DNA of 64,000 nt. Origin: JAFGRU01 sp016934985 (GTDB lineage Bacteria; Desulfobacterota; Desulfuromonadia; Desulfuromonadales; JAAYDE01). Positions 46,322 to 55,530 of the stretch are shown piece by piece; position 1 is the first letter of the stretch, and every line of letters starts with the position of its first letter. The stretch covers positions 281,426 to 345,425 of the forward strand of contig CAXXJQ010000002.1 in the NCBI GenBank assembly GCA_963665045.2. The letters run 5' to 3'. Under the pieces are notes generated by a model, which was not told the DNA's origin, ran no database searches, and saw only the letters and a program-made list of their open reading frames with translations. The translations under genes were made by a program, and so were the position numbers.

Positions 46322-47611
46322 TTACTTGTAGCCCTCAGGGAAAGGATCGGGCTCGATCAGGTCTTCTGATTCGACAAGGACCTCGAACTGGCCGTTTTCG
46401 AGCATCTTGCCGATGCGGGCTTTTGACCACAGATGATGGTTTTCATGAATCCGCACGTAGCCCTCGGGAGCGCCTTTGAATTCTACGCCCGGAGACGCGG
46501 CCGCAATTTTGTCGATATCGAAGCTGCCGGCTTTTTCCACGGTGTATTTCCACAGCCAGGGACCGAGATATGCCGCCTGGGTGACGTCACCAATAACAGA
46601 GTCATCCCCCCACATTTCTTTGAACGCCTTTACGAAAGCTTTGTTGTTTTCGTTGTCCAGGCTCTGGAAGTACTTCATGCAGGCATAGAAACCGGCCACG
46701 TTTTTGCCGCCGATGCCGAGGATTTCGTCTTCCGTCGTGGAAATGGTCAGGAACAGTTTGTTCTTTTTGGCCAGGGATTCGCCGGTAATGCCGGCGGCAT
46801 TAAGCTGCTTGTACCAGGAGACGTTGGAACCGCCCACGACGATGGAGTAGATACAGTCGGGTCGCTTGAGTTTGATTTTGTTGATCAGAGAGTTGAAGTT
46901 GGTATGACCCAGAGGATAGTATTCCTCGCCGACGACCTTGCAGCCCTTGAGGTGGTTCTCAATGTGGCGACGGGCGATTTTATGACTGGTTCTGGGCCAG
47001 ATATAATCCGAACCAACCAGGAAAAAGGTCCGCGCGCCCTGCTTGTAGGCCCAGTCCAGGCCCCAGATGATCTGCTGGGTGGCTTCCTGGCCTGTGTAGA
47101 TAACGTTCTTGGAGGCTTCCAGCCCTTCGTAGAAGGTCGGATAGTAAAGCATCCCGTTCTCTTTTTCGAAAATCGGCAGTACCGCTTTTCTCGATGCCGA
47201 GGTCCAGCAACCGAAAACCGACGCGACCTTGTCTTTTACCAGCAATTTTTTGGCTTTCTCAGCAAAGGTCGGCCAGTCACTGGCGCCGTCTTCCTGAATG
47301 ATCTCAATTTTACGTCCAAGGACACCGCCCATATCGTTAATCTGCTTGATGGCGAGGCGCTCGGCTTCTACCGAACCGGTTTCGCTGATGGCCATGGTAC
47401 CGCTGACCGAGTGCAACTGGCCCACGGTGACAACATCGTCAGTGATCGCAAGGCCCGTTGTATTGACCTTGGCCGTTGGGTATTTTTCCAGAAGGGGATT
47501 CTTGGCCAGGGCAGGAGATGCCACCAGGCCCAAACCCAACGCGAGTATAGTGAAGAGGCTGAACCAGCCCGCACGAAATACGTTTTCAGAGTTTCTATTT
47601 TCTAGTCCCAT
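46322..47611 (-). CDS. urtA: Urea/short-chain amide ABC transporter substrate-binding protein UrtA/FmdD-like
   Basis: The 429-residue product has a Sec signal peptide (AGWFSLFTILALGLGLVASPALA) and the type I periplasmic binding fold of UrtA: VTVGQLHSVSGTMAISETGSVEAERLAIKQIN, VFGCWTSASRKAVLPIFE and HLWSKARIGKMLENGQFEV. UrtA and the amide-binding FmdD are close relatives; because formamidase, not urease, is the adjacent enzyme, an amide ligand is inferred. GAGG upstream supports ATG 47611. Confidence 0.9.
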   Translation of the reverse strand: MGLENRNSENVFRAGWFSLFTILALGLGLVASPALAKNPLLEKYPTAKVNTTGLAITDDVVTVGQLHSVSGTMAISETGSVEAERLAIKQINDMGGVLGRKIEIIQEDGASDWPTFAEKAKKLLVKDKVASVFGCWTSASRKAVLPIFEKENGMLYYPTFYEGLEASKNVIYTGQEATQQIIWGLDWAYKQGARTFFLVGSDYIWPRTSHKIARRHIENHLKGCKVVGEEYYPLGHTNFNSLINKIKLKRPDCIYSIVVGGSNVSWYKQLNAAGITGESLAKKNKLFLTISTTEDEILGIGGKNVAGFYACMKYFQSLDNENNKAFVKAFKEMWGDDSVIGDVTQAAYLGPWLWKYTVEKAGSFDIDKIAAASPGVEFKGAPEGYVRIHENHHLWSKARIGKMLENGQFEVLVESEDLIEPDPFPEGYK

Positions 47612-47714
47612 GTTGTTTCCTCATTTTCCATATCATCATTGATAAATAAGTTCAGGAAGCCGGTTGTCGGCATGACTGCATTGTACAACCGGCTCGTTGC
47701 ACATCCTTAATGCC

Positions 47715-48725
47715 CTATTTCTTGGGCATGGGACCGAGTTTCACGCCATCCGGGTAATATTTCCAGCCGTCACGGATTTTGATTTTGTCGTCCCAGGGCA
47801 GTTTGTATTGGCCGTTTGCCAGATCCTTAACCCAGGTCAGGTAGTTTTCTTTTTCACCACCCGGTTTTCCTACATAGGCACGGCAGCCGACGTTGAAAAT
47901 GTTGTTTTCCAGGGCCCAGTTTTCACGTGCTTTGTCGACCAGGCGCGGGAAGAGTTCTGCGGTAATGATTTCCCAAGGATTGCGGTGGCCCTGCTGGAGA
48001 ACATTTCCGTCATAATTGCAGACGGTGCCTTCGCCGAAGTAGTAGAATACGCCGTCATAGCCGGCGAGGTTTACGGCCATGGTGTACATGAGGTTCTGCC
48101 AGGCATTGGTCTGGTTGGTCCAGATCCACTGATCGTTAACCTGGGTGGAGTAGCCGGAGATACGGATGTAGACATTGCAGCCTTTGTAAGCCGCTTCGCG
48201 GGCAAGTTCGGGGAACATGCCGTCGTGGCAGATGCAAACGGCCAGCTTGGAACCTTTGGGGCCGTCGCACACCGGCATGCCGTAGTTGCCGGGAGACCAG
48301 GGCTCGATGGGCACCCAGGGCTGGAGTTTGCGGTAATGCAGGGCAATTTCACCCTGGTTGTTGATGATGATAGCGGTGTTGAAAGGCGGCAAGGTGGGAT
48401 CGTCGTTGACTTCCATGAGGGAAAAGACACCCCAGACGTCATTGCGTACGCATGCTTCCTTGAACTTGCTGATTTCCGGGCTTTCAAGGGTCAGAAGCAT
48501 TTCATCGTAGGTCCAGATGGCCGTATTCAGACCCTGTGTTGAATACTCAGGGAAAACGATCAGGTCAAGGCCTGGATATCCGGCTTTGGTTGAATCGACA
48601 GTTTTGCAAATCTGATTGACTTGAACCTGGATATCTGCCGGACCCTTGATAACCGGAACCGGGTACTGAATCATTGCAACCAATAAGGCTTCTTCCCAAG
48701 AACTAACGCTACCTGTACTTCCCAT
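47715..48725 (-). CDS. amiF: Formamidase AmiF (nitrilase family)
   Basis: The 336-residue enzyme shows the nitrilase triad in context: Glu in IVFPEYSTQGLNTA (about residue 60), Lys in LHYRKLQPWVPIEPW and Cys in AVCICHDGMFPELAREAAYK. YNVYIRISGYSTQVNDQW-like sequence and overall length match Helicobacter AmiF more closely than AmiE. It hydrolyses formamide to formate and ammonia in the cytoplasm. It is the first gene of the operon with urtABCDE and has a strong GGAGAGAGG site. Confidence 0.92.
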   Translation of the reverse strand: MGSTGSVSSWEEALLVAMIQYPVPVIKGPADIQVQVNQICKTVDSTKAGYPGLDLIVFPEYSTQGLNTAIWTYDEMLLTLESPEISKFKEACVRNDVWGVFSLMEVNDDPTLPPFNTAIIINNQGEIALHYRKLQPWVPIEPWSPGNYGMPVCDGPKGSKLAVCICHDGMFPELAREAAYKGCNVYIRISGYSTQVNDQWIWTNQTNAWQNLMYTMAVNLAGYDGVFYYFGEGTVCNYDGNVLQQGHRNPWEIITAELFPRLVDKARENWALENNIFNVGCRAYVGKPGGEKENYLTWVKDLANGQYKLPWDDKIKIRDGWKYYPDGVKLGPMPKK

Positions 48726-48915
48726 GATTAACCTCTCTCCTGATCTGTTTAAATGTTAAACTGAATGTTAGACAATCAATGAAATACACTCCCTCAAATC
48801 CTCATTAATCACTCCTTTCATCTTCAAATTCCGGTTGACGCTTTCACTCTTTTTATCCTCGAAACCAGATAAAATTTTTAGCTGGAGCGTTGCGGCCCTT
48901 GAAGATGATCTTTTG

Positions 48916-48930
48916 GCAACGGCTGTGCCA
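48916..48930 (-). promoter_or_regulatory. Sigma-54 promoter for amiF-urtABCDE
   Basis: On the minus strand TGGCAC (48930-48925), five bases, and TTGC (48919-48916) match the -24/-12 consensus TGGCAC-N5-TTGC exactly. It lies about 190 bases upstream of amiF, which implies a leader of about 180 bases. RpoN control suits nitrogen scavenging from amides. Confidence 0.72.
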
Positions 48931-49525
48931 AAATTTTAAAAGTGATTTTTTGTGTTTTATTTCAGTATGTTATGGGGAGCTGCGATGAAGGCGGGAAATT
49001 TTACGAAGATTGAGGAAACTTAAGAAAAAACTGTAATTATTGTGCAACATTTTAATTTAATTAGGTTTTTCAAGGCGATAATTGGGTTTTTATAAAACCA
49101 ACAAAAATGTCCGCTGGTTTCCCAGTTGGAAATATTTGTAAAAACATGGTTATTTGCAGAAAAATTTTTTGAAATCATTCAATTAAAATGTTGATGCGAA
49201 TAAAAATTTAAAAAGCTGTTTAAAATATATTGAGAAGCCAAAAAATATTTCAATGATTATAATATCTCGATAATCAACAGTAATTTAGTAAAATAAGTGT
49301 TTATTAAATAAGATTTTCATATGGTCGCAGAAATATCAAAATGCTTCATGCCGCTTTGAGGTCTGCGCGGAGAACCAATCACAAGAATGGATGATTTTTA
49401 TATTTCCAATAAATCACAAGTTAAACAAGCAGAAGGGTTACAATAATTTCCCAATCAAATAGACAGGCAAAACAAAGTTAAGCCGATATTAACTTTTTAC
49501 AAGGAAAGAGCTAAAAAACATGGGT
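48931..49525. other. ~600 bp AT-rich region upstream of the sigma-54 promoter
   Basis: This stretch is markedly richer in A and T than its surroundings and holds no credible ORF. It is in the right place for enhancer (activator) and IHF sites of the sigma-54 promoter. A clear NtrC dyad (TGCAC-N7-GTGCA type) was not found by eye. Confidence 0.45.
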
Positions 49526-50179
49526 TTATTTTCGCAGACGATTCAATACCGAGAGACTGCTCCAAAAAGCTTTGCATGACAGGCATTTCACCGGCAGCAA
49601 CATCGACACCCTCTTCTGATAGTCCCGGTAGGCGGCCCCGTACTCCACAATCAGTTTACGCTCCTCCAACAGTGTTCCGACAACAAGATAGATGGACAGA
49701 ACGACCTGGACAATGAGGGTCGAGACATAAACCGCTGGACTTCCGGCCCAGACGAGGATCAGGGCGGCCAGATACCAGGGATGGCGCGTTATCCCCAATA
49801 TCCCCGTGGTATCCAGTTGGCCGGAGGCGGTCAGGGCCTTGGCAGAACGCCCGGTCATGATCTGGCGGAGGCCGAGAAACTGCCTGAGGTCATATTTCAT
49901 GGCTCCGGCGATGGAGAGAACCACGGCAACAGCCAACAGTCCCCAGCGCAGCAAAGTCCAAAAACCTTCTACCTGCCATAAAAGATGCTTCCTGAGGTGA
50001 ATGCCATACCAGACGGGAGGGATGAGGGTGACCATAGCGAGGAGATTGAAAAACAGGCGGTAATAACGGTAGCGCAAACCCAGATGTTGTTTAAGGAAGA
50101 TCGTAAAACGCTGGGAAATCATGCCGCTGTGAAGGGCACACCAGGCGACCCAGAAGATGATCAGAATGATGTATTCCAT
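49526..50179 (-). CDS. ICMT/NnrU-like membrane methyltransferase-fold protein
   Basis: The 217-residue polytopic protein has about five helices and the C-terminal signature RHPWYLAALILVWAG ... LEERKLIVEYGAAYRDYQKRV seen in isoprenylcysteine carboxyl methyltransferase-like and phospholipid methyltransferase proteins, with the cofactor-site histidine (RHP) and glutamates. Its substrate is unknown. It starts 12 bases after the hybrid kinase stop, so the two are probably co-transcribed. Confidence 0.75.
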   Translation of the reverse strand: MEYIILIIFWVAWCALHSGMISQRFTIFLKQHLGLRYRYYRLFFNLLAMVTLIPPVWYGIHLRKHLLWQVEGFWTLLRWGLLAVAVVLSIAGAMKYDLRQFLGLRQIMTGRSAKALTASGQLDTTGILGITRHPWYLAALILVWAGSPAVYVSTLIVQVVLSIYLVVGTLLEERKLIVEYGAAYRDYQKRVSMLLPVKCLSCKAFWSSLSVLNRLRK

Positions 50180-50191
50180 TTCCCAGACAAC

Positions 50192-52324
50192 CTAACCTTG
50201 CCCCTGGTCATCCAAAACCCTTCTGAGGGTATCTGCCAGAACACTTTGATCAAAAGGTTTCATCAGGAATGCCCGCACGCCTAGTGCCCGGGCCTTTTCC
50301 GCATCAAGAGTTGAACTGTGGCCTGTGCAGATTATCACCGGGATATTTGAACGGATCCGCATGGCCTCGCTGGCCAGAAAGTCTCCGGACATTTCAGGCA
50401 TGGTCTGGTCTGTGAGAATGAGATCAAACGCTCCGGGATCTGCACGAAATTTGTCGAGGCCCTCCTTGGCAGAGCTTGTGGCAAACACTTTATATCCCAG
50501 TTTTTCCAGAACCATTCTGCCCAGTTTGACCAAAGAAGCATCATCATCTATGAGGAGAATATTTTCAGTCCCACAACGCGGCTTGAGTTTTGGTATAGAG
50601 GCCGACCTGCATTCATCATTGGCAAGCGGAAGAAATATCCGGAATGAACTTCCCACCCCAGCCTCGCTGGTAAAATCAATTGCACCCTGGTGGTCCTGAA
50701 CAATTCCATGGACCACGGACAACCCCATCCCGGTTCCCCGGCCCTGATCTTTGGTAGTGAAAAAAGGTTCAAAAATACGAGGCATGGTCTGTTTATCTAT
50801 CCCCCTACCGGTATCTGTCACCATGAGAAGGGCATAGTCTCCTTCTTTCAGATTCAGCTGTTTTGCCTCGCTAATATCTTCCACCTTCACCGGCTTAAAT
50901 TGAATGTTGATTTCGCCTTTTTCGTTTTCAAGGGAATGATAGGCATTGGTGCACAGATTAAATACTACTTGATGAATCTGCGTCGGATCAGCCAGAAGAA
51001 AACCGGCATGATGATCAATATCCACATTGATTTTGACGGATGCAGGGATCGTTTTCCGGAGAAGCCTGACAGCTTCTTCAATAACTGAAGATGCCTGGAT
51101 TAGCTCCTTGTCGGGCTTTCTCTTGCGGCTGAACATGAGAATCTGGTTGGTCATTTCCTTGCCGCGAAGCGCAGCGGCAAGCACCGCCTGTAAATCCTCT
51201 TTGTCCTCACTCCCCTCGGGGAAGCGGTCAATCGCCAACTCCGTATAGCCAATGACGGCACTTAGGATATTATTGAAGTCATGGGCGATCCCTCCGGCGA
51301 GGGTGCCGACAGCTTCCATTTTCTGACTCTGCCGAAGACCTTCTTCCAACCGAAATTTTTCTTCTTCGACTTTTTTTAGCTGGGAAATATCCCTCGTTAT
51401 CCCTTCCACCCCGCAGAAGCTGCCCGCCGCATCCGTAATCGCTTTTGCGTTGGTGGAAACCCAGACAAAGGTGCCGTCTTTCTTCCTTATTTCAGCTTCA
51501 AAATTGTCTACCCGGCCATCACGCTGAAGCAGTTCGATAAAATCATCACGCCGGGAAGGATCCTTGTAAAAATTGGCAATCCGCCTGCCCAAAACCTCAT
51601 CAGGACGATACCCGAACATCTTCTCCGAGGATGGGGAAATGATAAGAAAATTGCCTTCGCTGTCGGTCCTGTAGCTGACATCGATCAGACTCTCAAACAA
51701 TTCCCGGAAGCGTTTTTCAGAAAGTTTTTGCTCCCCCTCTGCGACATGCCGCGATTCCTCGTGAGCCAGCAAGAGGCCGACCAGAAATATACCGAGGGAA
51801 ATTGCCGAACCGTAAGGCAGAACCATGACTTTCAACAAAGCCCACCCGGTTTGAAGGTCTCCTACCAGAAGAAAGCCGGGGAGAATGACAATGGTGGCTG
51901 CCAACGCGGCGAAAGCGGCCTTGCCGAACGTATTTATTTTCCGGCGCAGGAAATACATTCCCACCCCGGAGACGGCCGCCAGGCTGACACCGACAACCCC
52001 GCCAAGAGCTCCGGCTCCGCCCAGATACATGCGGAAAGCACCGGTTACAAGTGCGCAAAGCAACGCCGACAAAGGGCCGCCAAAGGCACCGCTTAACGCG
52101 ACAATGGCATTCCTCTGGTCAACGATAACGCCCTCGGCAACAGGTATTTGCACAAACATGCAGGCAATGGCGAAAGCACCGAAAGACAGCCCCATAGCAA
52201 CTTGGCGCTTTAAAGGACGCGAATTGGCAAAAAAACTGTTCAGGAAGCCATAAGCCGCGATCAGGATGATAAGAACAGCCAGGTTATTGAATAAACCCAG
52301 GAATAAAGCAGTACCAGAAAGCAT
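50192..52324 (-). CDS. Membrane hybrid histidine kinase with LytS-type 5TM sensor, PAS and receiver
   Basis: 710 residues. Residues ~1-190 form a 5TMR-LYT (LytS-YhcK) membrane sensor (AVLIILIAAYGFLNSFF, RNAIVALSGAFGGPLSALLCALVTGAFRMYLGG). A PAS domain (~210-330: MFGYRPDEVLGRRIANFYKD), HisKA (LAGGIAHDFNNILSAVIGYTELA, phospho-His), HATPase (FNLCTNAYHSLEN, VTDTGRGIDKQ, GTGMGLSVVHGIV) and a receiver domain (NILLIDDDASLV, DLILTDQTMPEMSG with phospho-acceptor Asp) follow. It lies downstream of the TRAP operon across 319 bp that hold no recognised gene, and may sense the TRAP substrate or membrane state. Confidence 0.92.
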   Translation of the reverse strand: MLSGTALFLGLFNNLAVLIILIAAYGFLNSFFANSRPLKRQVAMGLSFGAFAIACMFVQIPVAEGVIVDQRNAIVALSGAFGGPLSALLCALVTGAFRMYLGGAGALGGVVGVSLAAVSGVGMYFLRRKINTFGKAAFAALAATIVILPGFLLVGDLQTGWALLKVMVLPYGSAISLGIFLVGLLLAHEESRHVAEGEQKLSEKRFRELFESLIDVSYRTDSEGNFLIISPSSEKMFGYRPDEVLGRRIANFYKDPSRRDDFIELLQRDGRVDNFEAEIRKKDGTFVWVSTNAKAITDAAGSFCGVEGITRDISQLKKVEEEKFRLEEGLRQSQKMEAVGTLAGGIAHDFNNILSAVIGYTELAIDRFPEGSEDKEDLQAVLAAALRGKEMTNQILMFSRKRKPDKELIQASSVIEEAVRLLRKTIPASVKINVDIDHHAGFLLADPTQIHQVVFNLCTNAYHSLENEKGEINIQFKPVKVEDISEAKQLNLKEGDYALLMVTDTGRGIDKQTMPRIFEPFFTTKDQGRGTGMGLSVVHGIVQDHQGAIDFTSEAGVGSSFRIFLPLANDECRSASIPKLKPRCGTENILLIDDDASLVKLGRMVLEKLGYKVFATSSAKEGLDKFRADPGAFDLILTDQTMPEMSGDFLASEAMRIRSNIPVIICTGHSSTLDAEKARALGVRAFLMKPFDQSVLADTLRRVLDDQGQG

Positions 52325-52643
52325 AGGATGCCTTTGCCTGCAGGATCAAATCGCGCAGAATTCAGCTACATAGAAAATAATTTTCCCGTTGCCCAAAAAC
52401 CTTTTCGTTTTTTACGCAAGTGACACAGTCGCAGGATGCAAAAATTACCACCTTTTATTCGGTTCCCGGAAAATTCATTTTCCGTCAATGCGGGGAAACG
52501 CTCTATCCCAGCCACCAACAGCCCCCTTGCGAGGACAATACCATGGCAGACTTTTTTCCATCTGCATAAAGTCAAGTATACCAGCTTCAATCGAAGCCAA
52601 ACTTTCATCAGCTGAAAACCGGGCCTTGCCCCACGCCCGTCCC

Positions 52644-53921
52644 TCAACCCAGCAAGCCCAGGGAAAGAGCGGGCCAGTAGGTAATTACCAGCACCGTGGC
52701 AAGCAGGATCAGGAAAAACGGCAGGGTCGACCAATAGACCTCGCTGATGGGCTTTTTGAAACGGTAGCTGGAGATAAACAGATTGAGCCCCACGGGCGGT
52801 GTCAGGTAGCCGATCTGCATGTTGGCCAGAAAGATGATGCCGAGATGGACGGGATGAATACCGTACCCTACCGCTACCGGCAGAATGAGAGGCACGACCA
52901 GAACCAGGGCAGAGAAGATATCGAGAATGGCACCGAGAACAAGAAGAAAAATATTGAGGAGAACAAGAAAAGTCAGGCGGCTCGACACATGGGCGTTGAT
53001 ATACTGAAACAGCTTGGTCGGAATTCCGGCGTCGATCATGTAATTTGCCGAGGCCAGGGACACGGCGAGAATGATGAGGATACCACCGACCAGAACCATG
53101 GATTTGCGCATCACCCCGGGCAATTGGCGCAGGGAGATTTCCCGCTGGATGACCACCTCTACGACCAGAACATAGAGGGCCGTGACTGCCGCAGCTTCGG
53201 AAACCGCAAAGTAGCCGCTGTAAATGCCGCCGAGAACGAAGATGGGCAGGGGAAGTTCCCACATGGCCTCATGCAGCGCTCCCCGCACCTCCTTCCAGGT
53301 AAAGCTGCGCATGGGGGTGCGGTTGCTTCGGTTGGACCAGACACTCCAGAGGGAAAGGAGAACAAGCATCAGCAAACCCGGGAAGAAACCCGCCAGGAAC
53401 AGGTCTTCGATGGAAACCGCTGCACCGACATTCATCTGCTGGGCAACAATACCGTAAAGAATCAAGGGCAGGGAGGGCGCGAACAAAAGCCCGAGGCTCC
53501 CTGAAGTCGTCACCAGGCCGAGGTTGAATTTTTCCGGGTAGCCGGATTCCCTCAGGGCCGGAAAAAGGAGCGCCCCCAAGGCGATAATAGTCACGCCTGA
53601 AGCCCCGGTAAAAGCGGTGAAAATGGCGCATACCGCCAGGGATACAATGGCCAGACCGCCGGGAAGCCAGCCTATCAGGGCATTAGTCATGCGCACCAGG
53701 CGATGGGGGGCCTGGCTTTCGCTGAGCAGATAACCGGCAAAGGTAAAAAGAGGGATGGCCAGCAGTACCGGAGTTTCGGCAATACGGTAGATCTCGATAG
53801 CCATGACCGAAAGGTCGACGCCGGCGACATGAAACCCCCACAGGGCACAGGCCGCGATAACAGCAAACAGGGGCGCCCCGAAAAGGGCGAAGAGAACCAG
53901 AGCAACGCCAATCAGAATCAT
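52644..53921 (-). CDS. dctM: TRAP transporter large permease DctM
   Basis: The 425-residue, ~12-helix protein shows DctM landmarks: IPLFTFAGYLLSESQAPHRLVRM, ALIGWLPGGLAIVSLAVCAIFTAFTGASGVTIIALG, LITSGSLGLLFAPSLPLILYG-type sequence and FLANMQIGYLTPPVGLNLFISSY. It couples solute import to an Na+ or H+ gradient. ATG 53921 overlaps the dctQ stop (ATGA). Confidence 0.94.
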   Translation of the reverse strand: MILIGVALVLFALFGAPLFAVIAACALWGFHVAGVDLSVMAIEIYRIAETPVLLAIPLFTFAGYLLSESQAPHRLVRMTNALIGWLPGGLAIVSLAVCAIFTAFTGASGVTIIALGALLFPALRESGYPEKFNLGLVTTSGSLGLLFAPSLPLILYGIVAQQMNVGAAVSIEDLFLAGFFPGLLMLVLLSLWSVWSNRSNRTPMRSFTWKEVRGALHEAMWELPLPIFVLGGIYSGYFAVSEAAAVTALYVLVVEVVIQREISLRQLPGVMRKSMVLVGGILIILAVSLASANYMIDAGIPTKLFQYINAHVSSRLTFLVLLNIFLLVLGAILDIFSALVLVVPLILPVAVGYGIHPVHLGIIFLANMQIGYLTPPVGLNLFISSYRFKKPISEVYWSTLPFFLILLATVLVITYWPALSLGLLG

Positions 53922-54427
53922 TGATCCACCTTCCCGGTCAGGATACGGCGAAGATAGACAAAGAAATTAAGGGTATAACGGTAGCTGATCAGACCGAAAC
54001 CGAGGGGGATGATGGATTCGAAAATCCAGGCCGGGTATGTACCCATGATGGTGGTGCCAAACTCCTGCTCCATGCCGACAAACCGGAAGGCATGCCAGGC
54101 GATGACACCGCAAACCAGGGCGGTAAAAGCGGCACACAGCATGCGGGAATACAACTGCAGACGTGGGGACAGAAAGCGGGTCAAAAGATCGATATTGATG
54201 TGATTGTCTTCCCGGCTTGCGGCCATAGCACCCAGTAGGCCAACCCACAGGACCAGCACCTGAACCAGCTCATCGGCCCAGATCAGGCCCATATCCAGGA
54301 CATTACGGAGAAATATCTGGCTGGTGCCCAGCAGGATCATGACCGCCAGGAGAAAGATGAGAAGTATATCCTCAGCCATGGTTCCGATGCGACGCATCCT
54401 GGCCATGACTTCCTCAGGGTATTTCAT
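53918..54427 (-). CDS. dctQ: TRAP transporter small permease DctQ
   Basis: The 169-residue four-helix protein carries the DctQ pattern: LLIFLLAVMILLGTSQIFLRNVL, IWADELVQVLVLWVGLLGAMAASREDNHINIDLL. It scaffolds the large permease. Its start overlaps the dctP stop and its stop overlaps the dctM start, so the three are translationally coupled. Confidence 0.93.
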   Translation of the reverse strand: MKYPEEVMARMRRIGTMAEDILLIFLLAVMILLGTSQIFLRNVLDMGLIWADELVQVLVLWVGLLGAMAASREDNHINIDLLTRFLSPRLQLYSRMLCAAFTALVCGVIAWHAFRFVGMEQEFGTTIMGTYPAWIFESIIPLGFGLISYRYTLNFFVYLRRILTGKVDQ

Positions 54428-55450
54428 TGACCCGCAACCTTGGGGTTATTCTGGTTTCTGAACTCGGCAAGATCACCTTGCATCTCGTCGTAAAGGACCG
54501 CATTGAATGCCCCGTCCTTCTTCATTTTCAGGCACACCTCTTCAGCTTTTTTGTGCCATAGAGCCTCTTCCTCTGGTGAGGGAGTGACGACCTGTATGCC
54601 ATGTTTAACCAGAGCATTATATGCTTCCTGGTTGTCCTGACGGCTCTGGCGATTAAAAAGATCGTAAATGCTGCCCATAACTTCCCTCACGACAAGCTGG
54701 TCGGCAGAGCTGAGACGGTTGAAAGCCCGCTGGCCTACTATCAGAGTGGCGTAAGTGTAGGCGAGAGGAACATTCGTCAGGTACTTGACTTTAACATGCC
54801 ATTGAAAAGCGATGGCGCCAACAGGAGGGGTCGCGACACTGTCGAGAAGACCGGTCTGCAAGCCGGTAAGAACATCAGTAATCGGCAGGCTGATGGGGGA
54901 AAGGCCAAGATGTTTCATGCCCACCTCGCTGATCAGGTCATCCCTGGGGATCCAGATTTTTGTCCCTTTAAGATCAGCTAATGAGCTGACAGGGTTGTGG
55001 GACATGAGAAGGGCAAACCCACCTTCCCCGAAACCGAAACTGACAAAACCGGTTTTTTCCAGGCCGTCAAGCAGTTTTTTATCAAAACGGGAACGAACGT
55101 AGTCAACCTCTTCATGGGACCGGAATATCATGGGAAGACCGTAGAGGCGCAGATCGGAATAAACCTCGGAGAGCCCGGTCGCGGTGAATGCGCCACCCTG
55201 CAATTGACCGATGCGGATCTTGCGCAGAACGCTTTTTTCATTGCCCATTACTCCGCCGCCGTAGAACTTGAGGACCACCCGGCCATCGGTGCGTTTTTTT
55301 GATCTCTTCGGCACCTTTGCGCATCTCCGTCATCCATACCGAGCCTTCAGGGGCGATGGAAGCCAGCTTCAGGGTGGCCGCCCCTGCATTCAGCCCCGAA
55401 AGAACCAGAAACGAAACAAAAACCGCCACAAAAACAACCTTTTTCATCAT
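54424..55450 (-). pseudogene. dctP: TRAP substrate-binding protein DctP, one frameshift
   Basis: The N-terminus at 55450 (MMKKVVFVAVFVSFLVLSGLNAGAATLKLASIAPEGSVW) is a signal peptide plus the start of a DctP fold; a second frame continues RTDGRVVLKFYGGGVMGNEKSVLRKIRIGQLQGG to the stop at 54424. The shift is an A7 run near 55292 (minus strand) which reads through if one A is removed (…EEIKKRTDGRV…), giving ~341 residues. The later part has WIPRDDLISEVGMKHLGLSPISLP and YATLIVGQRAFNRL. Ligand unknown. It follows tatT by 80 bases. Confidence 0.85.
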
Positions 55451-55530
55451 CAGAAAACTCCAAAAAAAATTTGATCTGCAACTTTTCAGTACAATGTCAT
55501 CCGTCAGAGGACTGAATAGCCACTTCGGTT

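Noticed and set aside
46433..47605. 390-codon plus-strand ORF
   Set aside because: Complement of urtA; long antisense frames arise from GC bias at third positions of the true gene.
52389..53504. 371-codon plus-strand ORF and an overlapping 298-codon minus-strand frame (52366-53262)
   Set aside because: Both overlap dctM, which has unmistakable membrane and TRAP motifs; neither shows family features.
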